A stretch of DNA of 33,586 nucleotides, from assembly GCA_947178445.1 (NCBI GenBank), contig CAMWYJ010000030.1, forward strand, positions 1 to 33,586, read 5' to 3'. The notes beneath the pieces were generated by a model that was not told the origin of the DNA, searched no databases, and was given only the letters and a program-made list of their open reading frames with translations. Of the stretch, positions 1-8,080 are shown one piece after another. Source of the stretch: an uncultured Clostridium sp. (lineage in GTDB: Bacteria; Bacillota; Clostridia; Lachnospirales; Lachnospiraceae). Within the stretch, counting starts at the first letter, position 1. The number at the start of each line of letters is the position of its first letter. A program made the translations under genes and the position numbers.

Positions 1-81
1 ATGCCTTGTGCTGCGTGCCAGCGTTGGATTGTATATGTTGTACAACGAAAGAAAACGAAAAGTAAGTTTCGCAATCACTTA
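1..81 (+). mobile_element. Right end of a dispersed hairpin-rich inverted-repeat element (copy 1, cut by window edge)
   Basis: Positions 1-50 match the right part of the complete copy at 12035-12378 almost base for base: the TGCCTTGTGCTGCGTGCC hairpin arm, then the inner arm ATTGTATATGTTGTACAAC. The copy ends in AGTTTCGCAATCACTTA at 65-81, which fits the terminal repeat consensus seen in the other copies. The left part lies outside the window. Its last bases form the stop codon (75-77) and last sense codon of larB on the other strand. No protein is encoded. Membership of the family is clear; the exact right boundary is uncertain by a base or two. Confidence 0.8.
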
Positions 82-827
82 TTTATATGGTTAATCATAC
101 TGGCAAGATAACCTGCCCCAAAACCATTGTCAATATTCACCACACTCACCCCGCTGGCACAGGAATTCAGCATAGAAAGCAATGCCGATAATCCGTTAAA
201 TGATGCACCGTATCCGATGCTGGTAGGCACCGCAATGACCGGACAGTCCACCAGTCCACCGACCACACTTGCAAGCGCACCTTCCATTCCTGCAATCGCA
301 ATCACAACCTTAGCCTCCATCAGATCATCCACACTGGAAAGCAATCTGTGAAGCCCTGCTACCCCTACATCATAAAGCCTGGTAACCTCATTTCCCAATA
401 CCTCGGCAGTCAGAGCCGCTTCCTCCGCCACCGGCATATCGCTGGTTCCCCCTGTGGCAACCACAATCCTGCCAAGACCATCCGGTTCCGGCAGCTTTCC
501 CACAATTCCCACTTTACTAAGCGCATCATACTGCAACGGCAGCTTCTCACCGACCACCTTTGCAGCCTCTTCACTCATTCTGGTAATCAGCACCTGCTCC
601 TGCCCCCTCTTTCGGAAAGCATCCGTAATCGCAAGAATCTGCTCTGGTGTCTTTCCCGCACCATAGATAACCTCTGCCACGCCCTGTCGTATACTTCTGT
701 GATGATCAAGCTTTGCAAAGCCCAGATCTTCAAATGGTTCTTTTTTCAATTGTAATGCAGCATCCTCAACTGATACACTACCGCAGGCAACGCCCTCTAA
801 TAACTTTGTAAGTCTTCTCTGCTCCAT
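75..827 (-). CDS. larB: LarB, pyridinium-3,5-biscarboxylic acid mononucleotide synthase (nickel-pincer cofactor)
   Basis: LarB carboxylates nicotinic acid adenine dinucleotide at C5 and hydrolyses the phosphoanhydride, giving P2CMN, the first step of the nickel-pincer nucleotide used by lactate racemase-type enzymes. The C-terminal two thirds is the PurE-like domain, with VVATGGTSDMPVAEEAA, the IAIAGMEGALASVVGGL stretch and the ending VNIDNGFGAGYLASMI, all typical of LarB. The start was set at ATG 827 because AGAGG lies 5-6 bases upstream; a longer frame to 875 would overlap larE and has no better site. At about 250 aa it is full length. It follows larE by 19 bp, so the two are probably co-translated. 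The last codon and stop lie inside the terminal repeat of the inserted element, so the native C-terminus may have been altered by a residue or more. larC is not in the window and may lie further left. Confidence 0.95.
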   Translation of the reverse strand: MEQRRLTKLLEGVACGSVSVEDAALQLKKEPFEDLGFAKLDHHRSIRQGVAEVIYGAGKTPEQILAITDAFRKRGQEQVLITRMSEEAAKVVGEKLPLQYDALSKVGIVGKLPEPDGLGRIVVATGGTSDMPVAEEAALTAEVLGNEVTRLYDVGVAGLHRLLSSVDDLMEAKVVIAIAGMEGALASVVGGLVDCPVIAVPTSIGYGASFNGLSALLSMLNSCASGVSVVNIDNGFGAGYLASMINHINK

Positions 828-846
828 ATCTGCCTCTATCCATATA

Positions 847-1677
847 TTATAGTGAAATCTTTGAAAGCGTTTCATTCATGCTTCCAGTGCGGTAACCCGC
901 CAAATCCATTGTAACATAAATAAAACCAATCTTTCTTAATGTTTCTAAAATTTTAACCCGGTTTTCTTCCTCCATAAGAAATGAAAATTCCTCCACTGCA
1001 ACCTCAATCCGTGCCATCTGTCCGTGCATACGGACTCTCATCTGATGAAAGCCCATATCAAGAAGAAATTGCTCTGCCTTTTCTACCATAAGAAGCTTTT
1101 CTTCCGTGATTGTCTCTCCATAGGCAAATCTGGATGCTAAGCAGGCAAGGGATGGTTTTTCCCATGTTGCAAGTCCCAAATCCTTTGAAAGTATCCGAAT
1201 TTCCGCTTTCGTGAGCTCTACCTCACGCAACGGGCTTAAAATTCCCATTTCATGGACTGCCTTCATCCCCGGGCGGTAATCTTTAAGGTCATCCACATTC
1301 GAACCTTCTGCCACACAATGGATTCCCTGCGTATTGGCTATATCCACAATCTTATCAAAAATTGCCTTCTTACAAATATAGCAGCGTTCCGGTGGATTTT
1401 CTGCAAAGCCTTCCACCTCTAACGGCACAACGGGAACGACAAAATGCCTTATTCCCTCTGCTCTGCAAAATGCTTCCGCCTCCTCTAATTCCCTTTTCGG
1501 GAACACATCTGCTTTTGCAGTAACCGCAATGGCATTTTCCCTTAACACGTCATGTGCTGCCTTCAGCATGAATGTGGAATCCACACCACTTGAGTATGCA
1601 ATGGCAACCTTACCAAGCTCTGAAAAATATCGCTTTAACCGTTCTAACTTTTCCTGCGTATTTTGTTCTGTTCCCAT
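847..1677 (-). CDS. larE: LarE, ATP-dependent sulfur transferase of nickel-pincer cofactor synthesis
   Basis: LarE adenylates and then thiolates both carboxylates of P2CMN. It belongs to the PP-loop ATP pyrophosphatase family: the SSGVDST loop is near the N-terminus (residues 29-35 from this start). Three cysteines stand out: two in the RCYICKK motif and one in SLACLASRF (about residues 99, 102 and 179). The last aligns with the sacrificial cysteine of the Lactobacillus plantarum enzyme. Family members with all three cysteines are reported to hold a [4Fe-4S] cluster and act catalytically, so this protein probably belongs to that subtype; that is inference from the motif. The start was set at ATG 1677, with AGAGGAG 8 bases upstream; a GTG at 1686 is too close to that site. 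It lies just upstream of larB. Confidence 0.95.
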   Translation of the reverse strand: MGTEQNTQEKLERLKRYFSELGKVAIAYSSGVDSTFMLKAAHDVLRENAIAVTAKADVFPKRELEEAEAFCRAEGIRHFVVPVVPLEVEGFAENPPERCYICKKAIFDKIVDIANTQGIHCVAEGSNVDDLKDYRPGMKAVHEMGILSPLREVELTKAEIRILSKDLGLATWEKPSLACLASRFAYGETITEEKLLMVEKAEQFLLDMGFHQMRVRMHGQMARIEVAVEEFSFLMEEENRVKILETLRKIGFIYVTMDLAGYRTGSMNETLSKISL

Positions 1678-1700
1678 CTGGCACACTCCTCTTTAACGGA

Positions 1701-1722
1701 CTGCCGCTTATAAAGGCGGCAG
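1701..1722 (-). other. Hairpin just upstream of larE
   Basis: A perfect 7-bp inverted repeat, CTGCCGC / GCGGCAG, with an 8-base loop lies about 24-45 bases before the larE start. There is no T-run after it in the gene direction, so it is not a standard terminator. It could be an mRNA processing or stabilising structure in the leader. Confidence 0.5.
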
Positions 1723-1753
1723 CCTGTTCCCATTTGTTTTCCTTGTATAATAA

Positions 1754-1923
1754 TGAATCGCACCCTCACCTCTGGTTCGGCGGCATGTCGTCGGAAGGCA
1801 TTTTAAGAAATGCTCCGCATTTGCCTTCCTCCTACCACTGAATCGCCCCCTCACCTCCGGTTCGGCGGCATATCGTCGGAAGGCATCCTAAGAAATGCTC
1901 CGCATTTGCCTTCCTCCTACCAC
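1754..1923. repeat. 85-bp tandem direct duplication between larE and the aldo/keto reductase gene
   Basis: Copy A is 1754-1838 and copy B is 1839-1923, with 80 of 85 positions identical by eye. Copy B includes the stop codon and part of the penultimate codons of the aldo/keto reductase gene, so the gene end plus 3' flank has been duplicated. Each unit contains a hairpin: GGAAGGC pairs with GCCTTCC, and AAATGC-TCC-GCATTT sits inside as a capping stem. Each also has a GC-rich CCGGTTCGGCGG stretch. The function is unknown; the unit may be a small mobile or REP-like sequence or simple slippage. Confidence 0.85.
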
Positions 1924-3056
1924 TGCACTGGCTGGTTCATTCTTTCCACAAAATCCTTCATAACCTCAGAAATCTTAATTGTCTGAGGGCAGACAGCCTC
2001 ACAGCTTCTACAGCCGACACAGGCACTTGGACGCTCTTCCTCCTTCATTGCACCGATACCCATCTGGGTAATAAACCCATTATTAAACTTAAGCTCATTA
2101 TACATAAATAAAAGATTAGGAATATCCAGTTTCTTAGGACAATGGCTGGTACAATATCTGCAGGAGGTACACGGCAAAATATCTAACATACTGTCTGTCA
2201 CCTTCTGCACAGCTGCCTGTTCTTCGTCATTTAACGGCTTTTCTGTCTGGAAGGTCTCAATATTCTCCTTAAGCTGTGCAAGGCTTGACATACCGGATAA
2301 GGTTACCGTAACACCTTCAATACCCTGTAAATAGCGGAATGCCCAGGCTGCTGCCGTCTCATCCGGACGAAGCTTCTTAAAATCTGCGGTCTGTTCATCT
2401 GTAAGGCTTGCCAGCTTACCGCCACGAAGCGGCTCCATAACCCAGATAGGGATGTTCTTTTCGTTAAGAAGATCAACCTTTTCCTTTGCTTCCTGCAAGG
2501 TCCAGTCAAGATAATTTAACTGAATCTGGCAAAACTCCATACGGTCTCCATATTTTTCCAAAAACTTCTTCATCACATCCACTCTGGCATGTGCGGAAAA
2601 TCCCAAATGCTTGATTCTTCCATTTTCCTTCTGCTTCCACAGATAATCCATTATACCATACTTTGGATCTAAATACTGCTCCACATTCAACTCACATACA
2701 TTGTGAAACAGATAAAAATCAAAATATTCCATTCCGGTTTTTTGCAGCTGCTCCTCAAAAATAGCTTCTACCTTGTCCATGTTTGACAAATCATATCCCG
2801 GAAACTTATCTGCTAAATAAAACTTCTCCCTGGGATATTTTGCAAGCACCTTCCCCATCACAACCTCTGATTTGCCGTCATGGTAACCATATGCAGTATC
2901 ATAATAATTGATTCCCTGCTCCATGGCATAGGCAACCATTTCCTCTACCTGTGCCTCGTCAATTTCACTCATCGGATTGCCATCTACCGTTGGCAGACGC
3001 ATTGCTCCCATTCCCAATGCTGATAATTCCTTGTCCTGAAAACTCTTATAAATCAT
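1917..3056 (-). CDS. Aldo/keto reductase with C-terminal 2x[4Fe-4S] ferredoxin domain
   Basis: Residues 1 to about 270 form the aldo/keto reductase TIM barrel. The catalytic tetrad is visible as D53 and Y58 (YYDTAYGYHDG), K84 (LADKFPG) and H118 (FYLFHNV). Residues 290-360 add two ferredoxin-type clusters, C296-x2-C-x2-C-x3-C306 and C346-x2-C-x2-C-x3-C356. This fusion is common in anaerobic Clostridia; substrates are generally unknown, and reduction linked to ferredoxin is assumed. The ATG has a consensus AGGAGG 8 bases upstream. It lies 48 bp after the merR-type gene on the same strand, so the regulator probably controls it. Length (379 aa) is normal. The 3' end is part of a tandem duplication. 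Confidence 0.93.
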   Translation of the reverse strand: MIYKSFQDKELSALGMGAMRLPTVDGNPMSEIDEAQVEEMVAYAMEQGINYYDTAYGYHDGKSEVVMGKVLAKYPREKFYLADKFPGYDLSNMDKVEAIFEEQLQKTGMEYFDFYLFHNVCELNVEQYLDPKYGIMDYLWKQKENGRIKHLGFSAHARVDVMKKFLEKYGDRMEFCQIQLNYLDWTLQEAKEKVDLLNEKNIPIWVMEPLRGGKLASLTDEQTADFKKLRPDETAAAWAFRYLQGIEGVTVTLSGMSSLAQLKENIETFQTEKPLNDEEQAAVQKVTDSMLDILPCTSCRYCTSHCPKKLDIPNLLFMYNELKFNNGFITQMGIGAMKEEERPSACVGCRSCEAVCPQTIKISEVMKDFVERMNQPVQW

Positions 3057-3104
3057 GTACGATTCCTCCTTTTATCATTTATTTCCATATAGGTGTGTGC
3101 GAAA

Positions 3105-3500
3105 CTACTTATTGTCCTGTTCCGGCGTATCCCATGAAAGCACCCCGGTCTTCACCGCATCCTCATACCGGGAAATTTTATAATCTAGTCTCTCCAACGT
3201 TGAATCAATCTGTCTTCTCTGCTCCTTCAATACTTCCCGCTGATCCACTAAAAGCTGTAATCTTGCCGGAAATGTGGCATCACCCGCCTGACAAAGCCTC
3301 ACATATTCTATCATCGCCTCCACCGGAAGCCCTGCACTGCGCATACAGATTGCAAGCTCCACCCAGCCAAGATCTGCCTCCTGGTAGTCCCGGATGCCAC
3401 CGGAAGTTCTCGTGACAGCAGGAATCATACCAACTCTTTCATAATAGCGGAGCGTATCCTGGGTTATGCCGTATTTTTCACTTACCTCCTTGATCGTCAT
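3105..3500 (-). CDS. MerR-family transcriptional regulator
   Basis: The N-terminus has the winged helix-turn-helix signature MTIKEVSEKYGITQDTLRYYE, followed by the ERVGMIP wing and GIRDY. Residues about 80-120 form the antiparallel dimerisation coiled coil. The protein is short (131 aa), with no separate ligand domain and no metal-binding cysteine pattern. It resembles the AdhR/NmlR-like group that often sits beside aldo/keto reductase or alcohol dehydrogenase genes. It is followed by the aldo/keto reductase gene. Its own promoter has the 19-bp spacer and central palindrome typical of MerR targets (3623-3653), so autoregulation is likely. An AAGGAGG site lies 12 bases before the ATG, slightly far but no better start exists. 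Confidence 0.92.
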   Translation of the reverse strand: MTIKEVSEKYGITQDTLRYYERVGMIPAVTRTSGGIRDYQEADLGWVELAICMRSAGLPVEAMIEYVRLCQAGDATFPARLQLLVDQREVLKEQRRQIDSTLERLDYKISRYEDAVKTGVLSWDTPEQDNK

Positions 3501-3622
3501 TTTCGTCTGATACCTCCTTTTCCCACATCCTATTCTCCTGTTTTCTCCATATGCTCGAACAAAGGGGACAAAACGGTTGTCTTTTGCCTATCATATGCGG
3601 CTAAAAAATGTTTTGTACTACT

Positions 3623-3653
3623 ATAATAACACCTGGAGTTTGCTCCAAGTCAA
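3623..3653 (-). promoter_or_regulatory. MerR-type promoter and operator
   Basis: On the minus strand TTGACT (3648-3653) and TATTAT (3623-3628) are separated by 19 bp, longer than the usual 17. The palindrome CTTGGAG-CAAA-CTCCAGG (3632-3649) lies in this spacer. A 19-20 bp spacer with a central dyad is the hallmark of promoters that MerR-family activators untwist. It sits about 115 bases before the merR-like gene. Confidence 0.85.
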
Positions 3654-3712
3654 GAGATTGTTGGAAATTTTCTTAACAAAACGAAAATGGTCTTATGGTC
3701 CAATGTTTTTTA

Positions 3713-6349
3713 TTATAGAAAACAACGTTTCCATACAGCCAATGCAACAGCACACAGACTTACCAAAAGCCCCAGCCTGTATCCCGGCGCTTCATAGGAA
3801 ATCTCAATCTGATGCATTCCTTCCCCTATTGGAAATCCAAGAAATGCAGTATTTACAACCTCCTGATTGACTTTCTTTCCATCCACTGTAATCTGATATC
3901 CCCTGCGGTACGGAAAGGATGTGGTAATGTATCCGTCCTGTTCCATTTTGATACTTCCTTCCCATACCTTTGCCCTGCTTTGTGATATCCATTTACTTTC
4001 CTGCTTTTGTTCTGCCGTTTTGACATCATCCATTTGCTCTGCAAGCGTCACATTTTTATGCTCTATATACTCCTTTGCAAGCAGATAACATTTCAGCTCC
4101 TCTATCCGGTAATTTCCCTTCGAGGCCATGACCTCTAACTGTTCCATGTTCTTTCCACTTTCCAAAATATAGGTAAAAGTATCGTTTCCATTCGGATAAG
4201 GCGCTGTTACAGAAGATAACTTATTCTTTGTCCCATTCACTGTAATCTCTACTGCGTTTCCATCCTCTCGCTTTACATGAAATTGAATTACCAGAATATG
4301 ATCCGATAAAGCTTCCTTTAATGGTATCTGTATTGTTTCCTCCTTCTCTCCCATGTTTAATAAACACTGTTTTCCCTCCTCGCCAATCAATTCTGTTATA
4401 TCTTTTACTTTAAAATGTGAGGAAAATTTCGAACATTTTTTATCATTTATAACATCCACCACAGTATAGCTGCACAATGCCTCTAAATTTTCCGGAAAAG
4501 GCAGTTTTTCATAATCCGCTTTGCTCATAAGTGCTGTTGTCCCATAACAAACCGGCAGCACATTTTTATCTGCTTTTTCCGCTAACACATATCCATTCTT
4601 GTACCGTCTGGCTTCATAGCCTTCCGGCACATGCCCTTTTTTTACCAGCACATATTTTACACCCATAAAATAATTAAAAAACGGATTTACCCCCGGCACC
4701 AGTGCTACACGGTTATTAATAGGGATTGCATTTTTCATTGTATCATAATAAAAACGTGAATACTCTGCATTACTGATAGATGAATACATAGAGGTTCTTT
4801 TTATCGTTCCATTTACGGTGAGATTGCTGTTTACAAAGCAATTGGCGGTCACATCAAACCGGTACTGATTATCTGTAACAACCTTCTCTATTTCCTCCCT
4901 TGTAAAATGCTCCTGCCGTTTTTCTGTATTGGTAATATAGCTGCCGCTCATTGGAATTCCAAGTTTTACCATCACCGGTCTTAAATAGAAATCACTGGCA
5001 TTTACTGAAAGGCTTACCAGTATCGGTGCAAAAAATGCAAGACCAAACAATAAGCCTTTTACTGTACCTTTCTTCCACTCCCTTCCCTGCAAAAAAATCC
5101 AGATGCATAAAATACAGCCATCTATGATAATCAAAGGTTTCCAAACAGAGGTAATTGCCGGTATCAGGCTTAATAGAAGCGCAAGGATACTATGCTTCTC
5201 CTTTTTCTCCCAAAAGTCCTTCAGGGTATCTGCAATAACGAAAACGAGAAGCGGCAAAAATGGAATCAGTATTTTTGCCCTCGCATATAAAAAACCATTT
5301 AACAGCAAAGACACTACAGGCATTCCCATAGAGATTAAAATGCCGGCTGCTAAAAACCGTTTCCGTCTTATACGGAGGCAAACCAACAGGCAGTACAGGG
5401 CAAGCAGTGTCATCCCGCAGCCATAAGGATTATACAAAAGTCCCGTCATACGGAAATCAACAATGTGTATTGCTTTGCCGGCAAAGCTGCCACCATCCTT
5501 GGAAGTGGATAAAATATCAAGCCCCGTAGGAAGAAGCAGCACCATCGCCATCGCAATCGACCAAACTACAGACCAGGCAAACATACAAAAGCGTTTCTGT
5601 ACACACACACCCTCCTCTCCTCTTTTCATGAATACACAGTGTAAAAAATACAGAGCTGCCACAAATAGACAGGCAATCGCATAATAGAAGCTATGTATAT
5701 AGATAAAAAACAGAGCCGTTATAAACAGTCCGCATCTTTTCTTTTCAAATATCCGGTCTGCCCCTATGAGTGCTAACACTAAAAATGGCATGTAATTCAC
5801 AAACATAATCTGGTGATGGGCATGATAAAAGCAAGTTGCACAGGCAAAGAGCAGTGTTCCTCCAAAAGCACACCGTCCGGACAGACTCTTTTTTCTCAGC
5901 CAGAAAAACATTAGCATGACACTGCTAATTACACCAAGCGCTGCATAGCCTGCTATCACATATTTCATCTCCACATTCGGTATCAGGCAGGAGAAAACCA
6001 CATCGGGCCGTAGTACACCATAGTATGCATAATCATAAAGGCTGCTGCCACCACCAAGCCCGATATATTGTGGTAACAGCGTATGGTTTTCGATTATCGC
6101 CTGTCTTAGGCTTTCTGCAATGCCAACATGCTGGCTTAACCAGTCTCCATCTGATCCAAAGAAATTACCGGAACCCATCGGCACAAATAACAGCATGCAG
6201 GTCACTACAAGCAGCCTCCCATACCATAAAATATCTGACTTTCTCCCTGCTTCTTTCACAGATAAAGTCCTGCATTTCCCGGCGTTTTTTGCATATAATT
6301 TTGTTCTTTCAAACCCTTTGCTAATCAGACCCATTCCGCTATTGTTCAT
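3713..6349 (-). CDS. YfhO-family multi-spanning membrane protein
   Basis: A large polytopic membrane protein with roughly a dozen hydrophobic segments in its first half, including GSGNFFGSDGDWLSQHV between the first two, typical of the YfhO/GT-C-like family. A mostly extracellular beta-rich region follows, with a final membrane helix near RLGLLVSLCAVALAVW. YfhO proteins are linked to glycosylation of teichoic acids or lipoproteins in Bacillus and Listeria; the exact role here is inferred. The start is uncertain. ATG 6349 is chosen because purine-rich GGATGAGAGG precedes it and the region further upstream is occupied by regulator boxes; a TTG at 6439 would give 908 aa. A terminator (6510-6552) separates it from the two-component genes upstream, and phased TTCTTAA boxes lie in between, so it may be a target of that regulator. 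Confidence 0.8.
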   Translation of the reverse strand: MNNSGMGLISKGFERTKLYAKNAGKCRTLSVKEAGRKSDILWYGRLLVVTCMLLFVPMGSGNFFGSDGDWLSQHVGIAESLRQAIIENHTLLPQYIGLGGGSSLYDYAYYGVLRPDVVFSCLIPNVEMKYVIAGYAALGVISSVMLMFFWLRKKSLSGRCAFGGTLLFACATCFYHAHHQIMFVNYMPFLVLALIGADRIFEKKRCGLFITALFFIYIHSFYYAIACLFVAALYFLHCVFMKRGEEGVCVQKRFCMFAWSVVWSIAMAMVLLLPTGLDILSTSKDGGSFAGKAIHIVDFRMTGLLYNPYGCGMTLLALYCLLVCLRIRRKRFLAAGILISMGMPVVSLLLNGFLYARAKILIPFLPLLVFVIADTLKDFWEKKEKHSILALLLSLIPAITSVWKPLIIIDGCILCIWIFLQGREWKKGTVKGLLFGLAFFAPILVSLSVNASDFYLRPVMVKLGIPMSGSYITNTEKRQEHFTREEIEKVVTDNQYRFDVTANCFVNSNLTVNGTIKRTSMYSSISNAEYSRFYYDTMKNAIPINNRVALVPGVNPFFNYFMGVKYVLVKKGHVPEGYEARRYKNGYVLAEKADKNVLPVCYGTTALMSKADYEKLPFPENLEALCSYTVVDVINDKKCSKFSSHFKVKDITELIGEEGKQCLLNMGEKEETIQIPLKEALSDHILVIQFHVKREDGNAVEITVNGTKNKLSSVTAPYPNGNDTFTYILESGKNMEQLEVMASKGNYRIEELKCYLLAKEYIEHKNVTLAEQMDDVKTAEQKQESKWISQSRAKVWEGSIKMEQDGYITTSFPYRRGYQITVDGKKVNQEVVNTAFLGFPIGEGMHQIEISYEAPGYRLGLLVSLCAVALAVWKRCFL

Positions 6350-6439
6350 CCTCTCATCCACTTCCTTTTTCTTACTGGCAGACAATCGCAAATCTGCTTC
6401 GTACATATTCTTCATCCATAAGATTACTTTAGTGGACAA

Positions 6440-6490
6440 TTCTTAATGAACCGGATTGGTTTTTCTTAATATTTCTTATAAAATTCTTAA
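6440..6490 (-). promoter_or_regulatory. Phased response-regulator boxes upstream of the YfhO gene
   Basis: Four heptamers TTCTTAA or TTCTTAT occur at 6440-6446, 6463-6469, 6473-6479 and 6484-6490. The last three are spaced 10 and 11 bp, one helical turn, as for OmpR/PhoB-type regulators. The same heptamer pair with 11-bp spacing lies before the response regulator gene (8875-8892). This suggests shared control. Confidence 0.6.
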
Positions 6491-6509
6491 ATATATCTCC
6501 TGTGACAGC

Positions 6510-6552
6510 AAAAAAAGGACTCCCACCACTTTTATATTGTGGGACAGTCCTT
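6510..6552 (-). terminator. Rho-independent terminator after the histidine kinase gene
   Basis: On the minus strand AAGGAC-TG-TCCCAC pairs with GTGGGA-GTCCTT across an A/T-rich loop and is followed by a run of T. It begins about 25 bases after the histidine kinase stop codon and closes the two-component operon. Confidence 0.85.
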
Positions 6553-6577
6553 CCGTCAAAATAAGCCTATTTTATTT

Positions 6578-8080
6578 TTATAATGGAAATGCCAGCTTTG
6601 CCTTAAACTGGTCGCAATCCATTAAAATATCAAACTCGCCGCCAAGAGATGCGGCATAAGTGCTTACAATGGCAAGCCCCAGACCATTTCCGTCTGTGGA
6701 ACGTGCCTTGTCTGCTCTGGCAAACCGTTCAACGATATCCTCTTTGGAAAAATCCATTGGATAACCTGCCGTATTCGTTATCTCAATACACAGGCTTTTT
6801 TGCTTTAGTCCCAAATGCTGCTCTGCTGTCTGCTGCCCTTCCTTTCGATTACCTGTCTCGTCAGACAAAACATTTTCCTCTACAAAGGTCTTCACAAATA
6901 CTCTTGTTCCCTTTGCAGAATATTTCAGGGTATTCTCAATAAGATTTTGACAGATACGGTACAAATACGTGTTATCCGTTTCGAATGACGTATCCTCTTT
7001 CGCCAGCATTTTTATATATTGCAGACCGGAATCCTTTATCCTATCCTCCATATCCGCCATGAGCTGTTCTAACAGACGGTTTACATTGATTTTCTCTTTT
7101 TTAAGCTCAATATTGCCACTGCTTGCCTTTGCCAAATTAAACAGGCTCTCAATCATTTCCTTTAATTTCCCGGCCCGTCTGGATATCACCTCCAAATAAT
7201 CCCTTGCTGTATCGGAAAGCTCTTCCTTTTTCATCAGCTCAATATATCCGACCATGGAGGTAAGAGGGGTTTTCAAATCGTGGGATACATTTGTAATCAG
7301 GTCAACCCGCAGCTGGTCACTTCTTGACACCTTTTCAAGACTCTGCCGCTCGATTTCCAATGCCTCGCTAAGACGCATCCGGTTAATCTCCTGCATGTGC
7401 TCCATTAACATCTGCAGCCTGCCGTGCATAAAGCGGGTAAGAATTATTTCCACAATAAATCCCTGTATCGCAACAGTCGAAAACAAAAGATAGCCAGGCG
7501 CATAATTTGTCACATAACCAGGGGATAGCCAGCCATAGGAGCTTTTCATTACTGAGAAAAACCATGCAGCAAGAATAAATAAAATCCCGGCTATGATACC
7601 CAATGTTATCTGCTGTATTCTCCAGTTCTTTTTCCAATCCTCAAAAAAATCCCCATAGTCCGGTATCCAGTTTTGATATATCCTCCGGATGATTCCAGGC
7701 AGTACACATATGATACAGGCTCCCAGACACACATTTGCCAAAAAACCATATTTCCATGTCACCTCTGTGTTGTACTCCGCATGGCTTACATACACCAAAA
7801 TAAAGACACCTGGCAGTAAAAAGAAAAATGCCAATATCCATCTCCAACCTTTTTGTAGTATGCTCCTTACCTTTGGCAGTATATTTTTTCTCTTCCTTCC
7901 TGCTATTTCCCTATCTTCCTGTCTCGGTTCACTGGTTTGTTTCTTATTCTTTTTCACATTTCCTCTCTGCATGCTATCTGTCTGTGTTTGTTCTTCCTGT
8001 ACTTGTTCCCCCTTTACTTGTTCTGCCTGCACCGGTTCGCTCATCTGGTTTTCACTCTCTGCCCTTTTCCTATCTGTCAT
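6578..8080 (-). CDS. Sensor histidine kinase (partner of the adjacent OmpR-type regulator)
   Basis: A hydrophilic, Gln/Glu-rich N-terminal segment of about 70 residues is followed by four membrane helices in two hairpins with little extracellular sequence. Next come a HisKA domain with NVSHDLKTPLTSM (phosphoacceptor His about residue 267) and an HATPase domain with QNLIENTLKYS (N box) and DGNGLGLAI (G box). The small extracellular part suggests it senses the membrane or an intramembrane signal, as in envelope-stress or antibiotic-sensing kinases. The ATG at 8080 overlaps the regulator gene by 11 bp, indicating translational coupling; a TTG at 8101 is possible but overlaps further. The upstream hydrophilic tail has unusual Q/E repeats. 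The ligand is unknown. Confidence 0.93.
   Translation of the reverse strand: MTDRKRAESENQMSEPVQAEQVKGEQVQEEQTQTDSMQRGNVKKNKKQTSEPRQEDREIAGRKRKNILPKVRSILQKGWRWILAFFFLLPGVFILVYVSHAEYNTEVTWKYGFLANVCLGACIICVLPGIIRRIYQNWIPDYGDFFEDWKKNWRIQQITLGIIAGILFILAAWFFSVMKSSYGWLSPGYVTNYAPGYLLFSTVAIQGFIVEIILTRFMHGRLQMLMEHMQEINRMRLSEALEIERQSLEKVSRSDQLRVDLITNVSHDLKTPLTSMVGYIELMKKEELSDTARDYLEVISRRAGKLKEMIESLFNLAKASSGNIELKKEKINVNRLLEQLMADMEDRIKDSGLQYIKMLAKEDTSFETDNTYLYRICQNLIENTLKYSAKGTRVFVKTFVEENVLSDETGNRKEGQQTAEQHLGLKQKSLCIEITNTAGYPMDFSKEDIVERFARADKARSTDGNGLGLAIVSTYAASLGGEFDILMDCDQFKAKLAFPL

Noticed and set aside
1701..1722. NiCo or other metal riboswitch upstream of larE
   Set aside because: Only one simple hairpin is present, without a four-way junction or conserved loop motifs.
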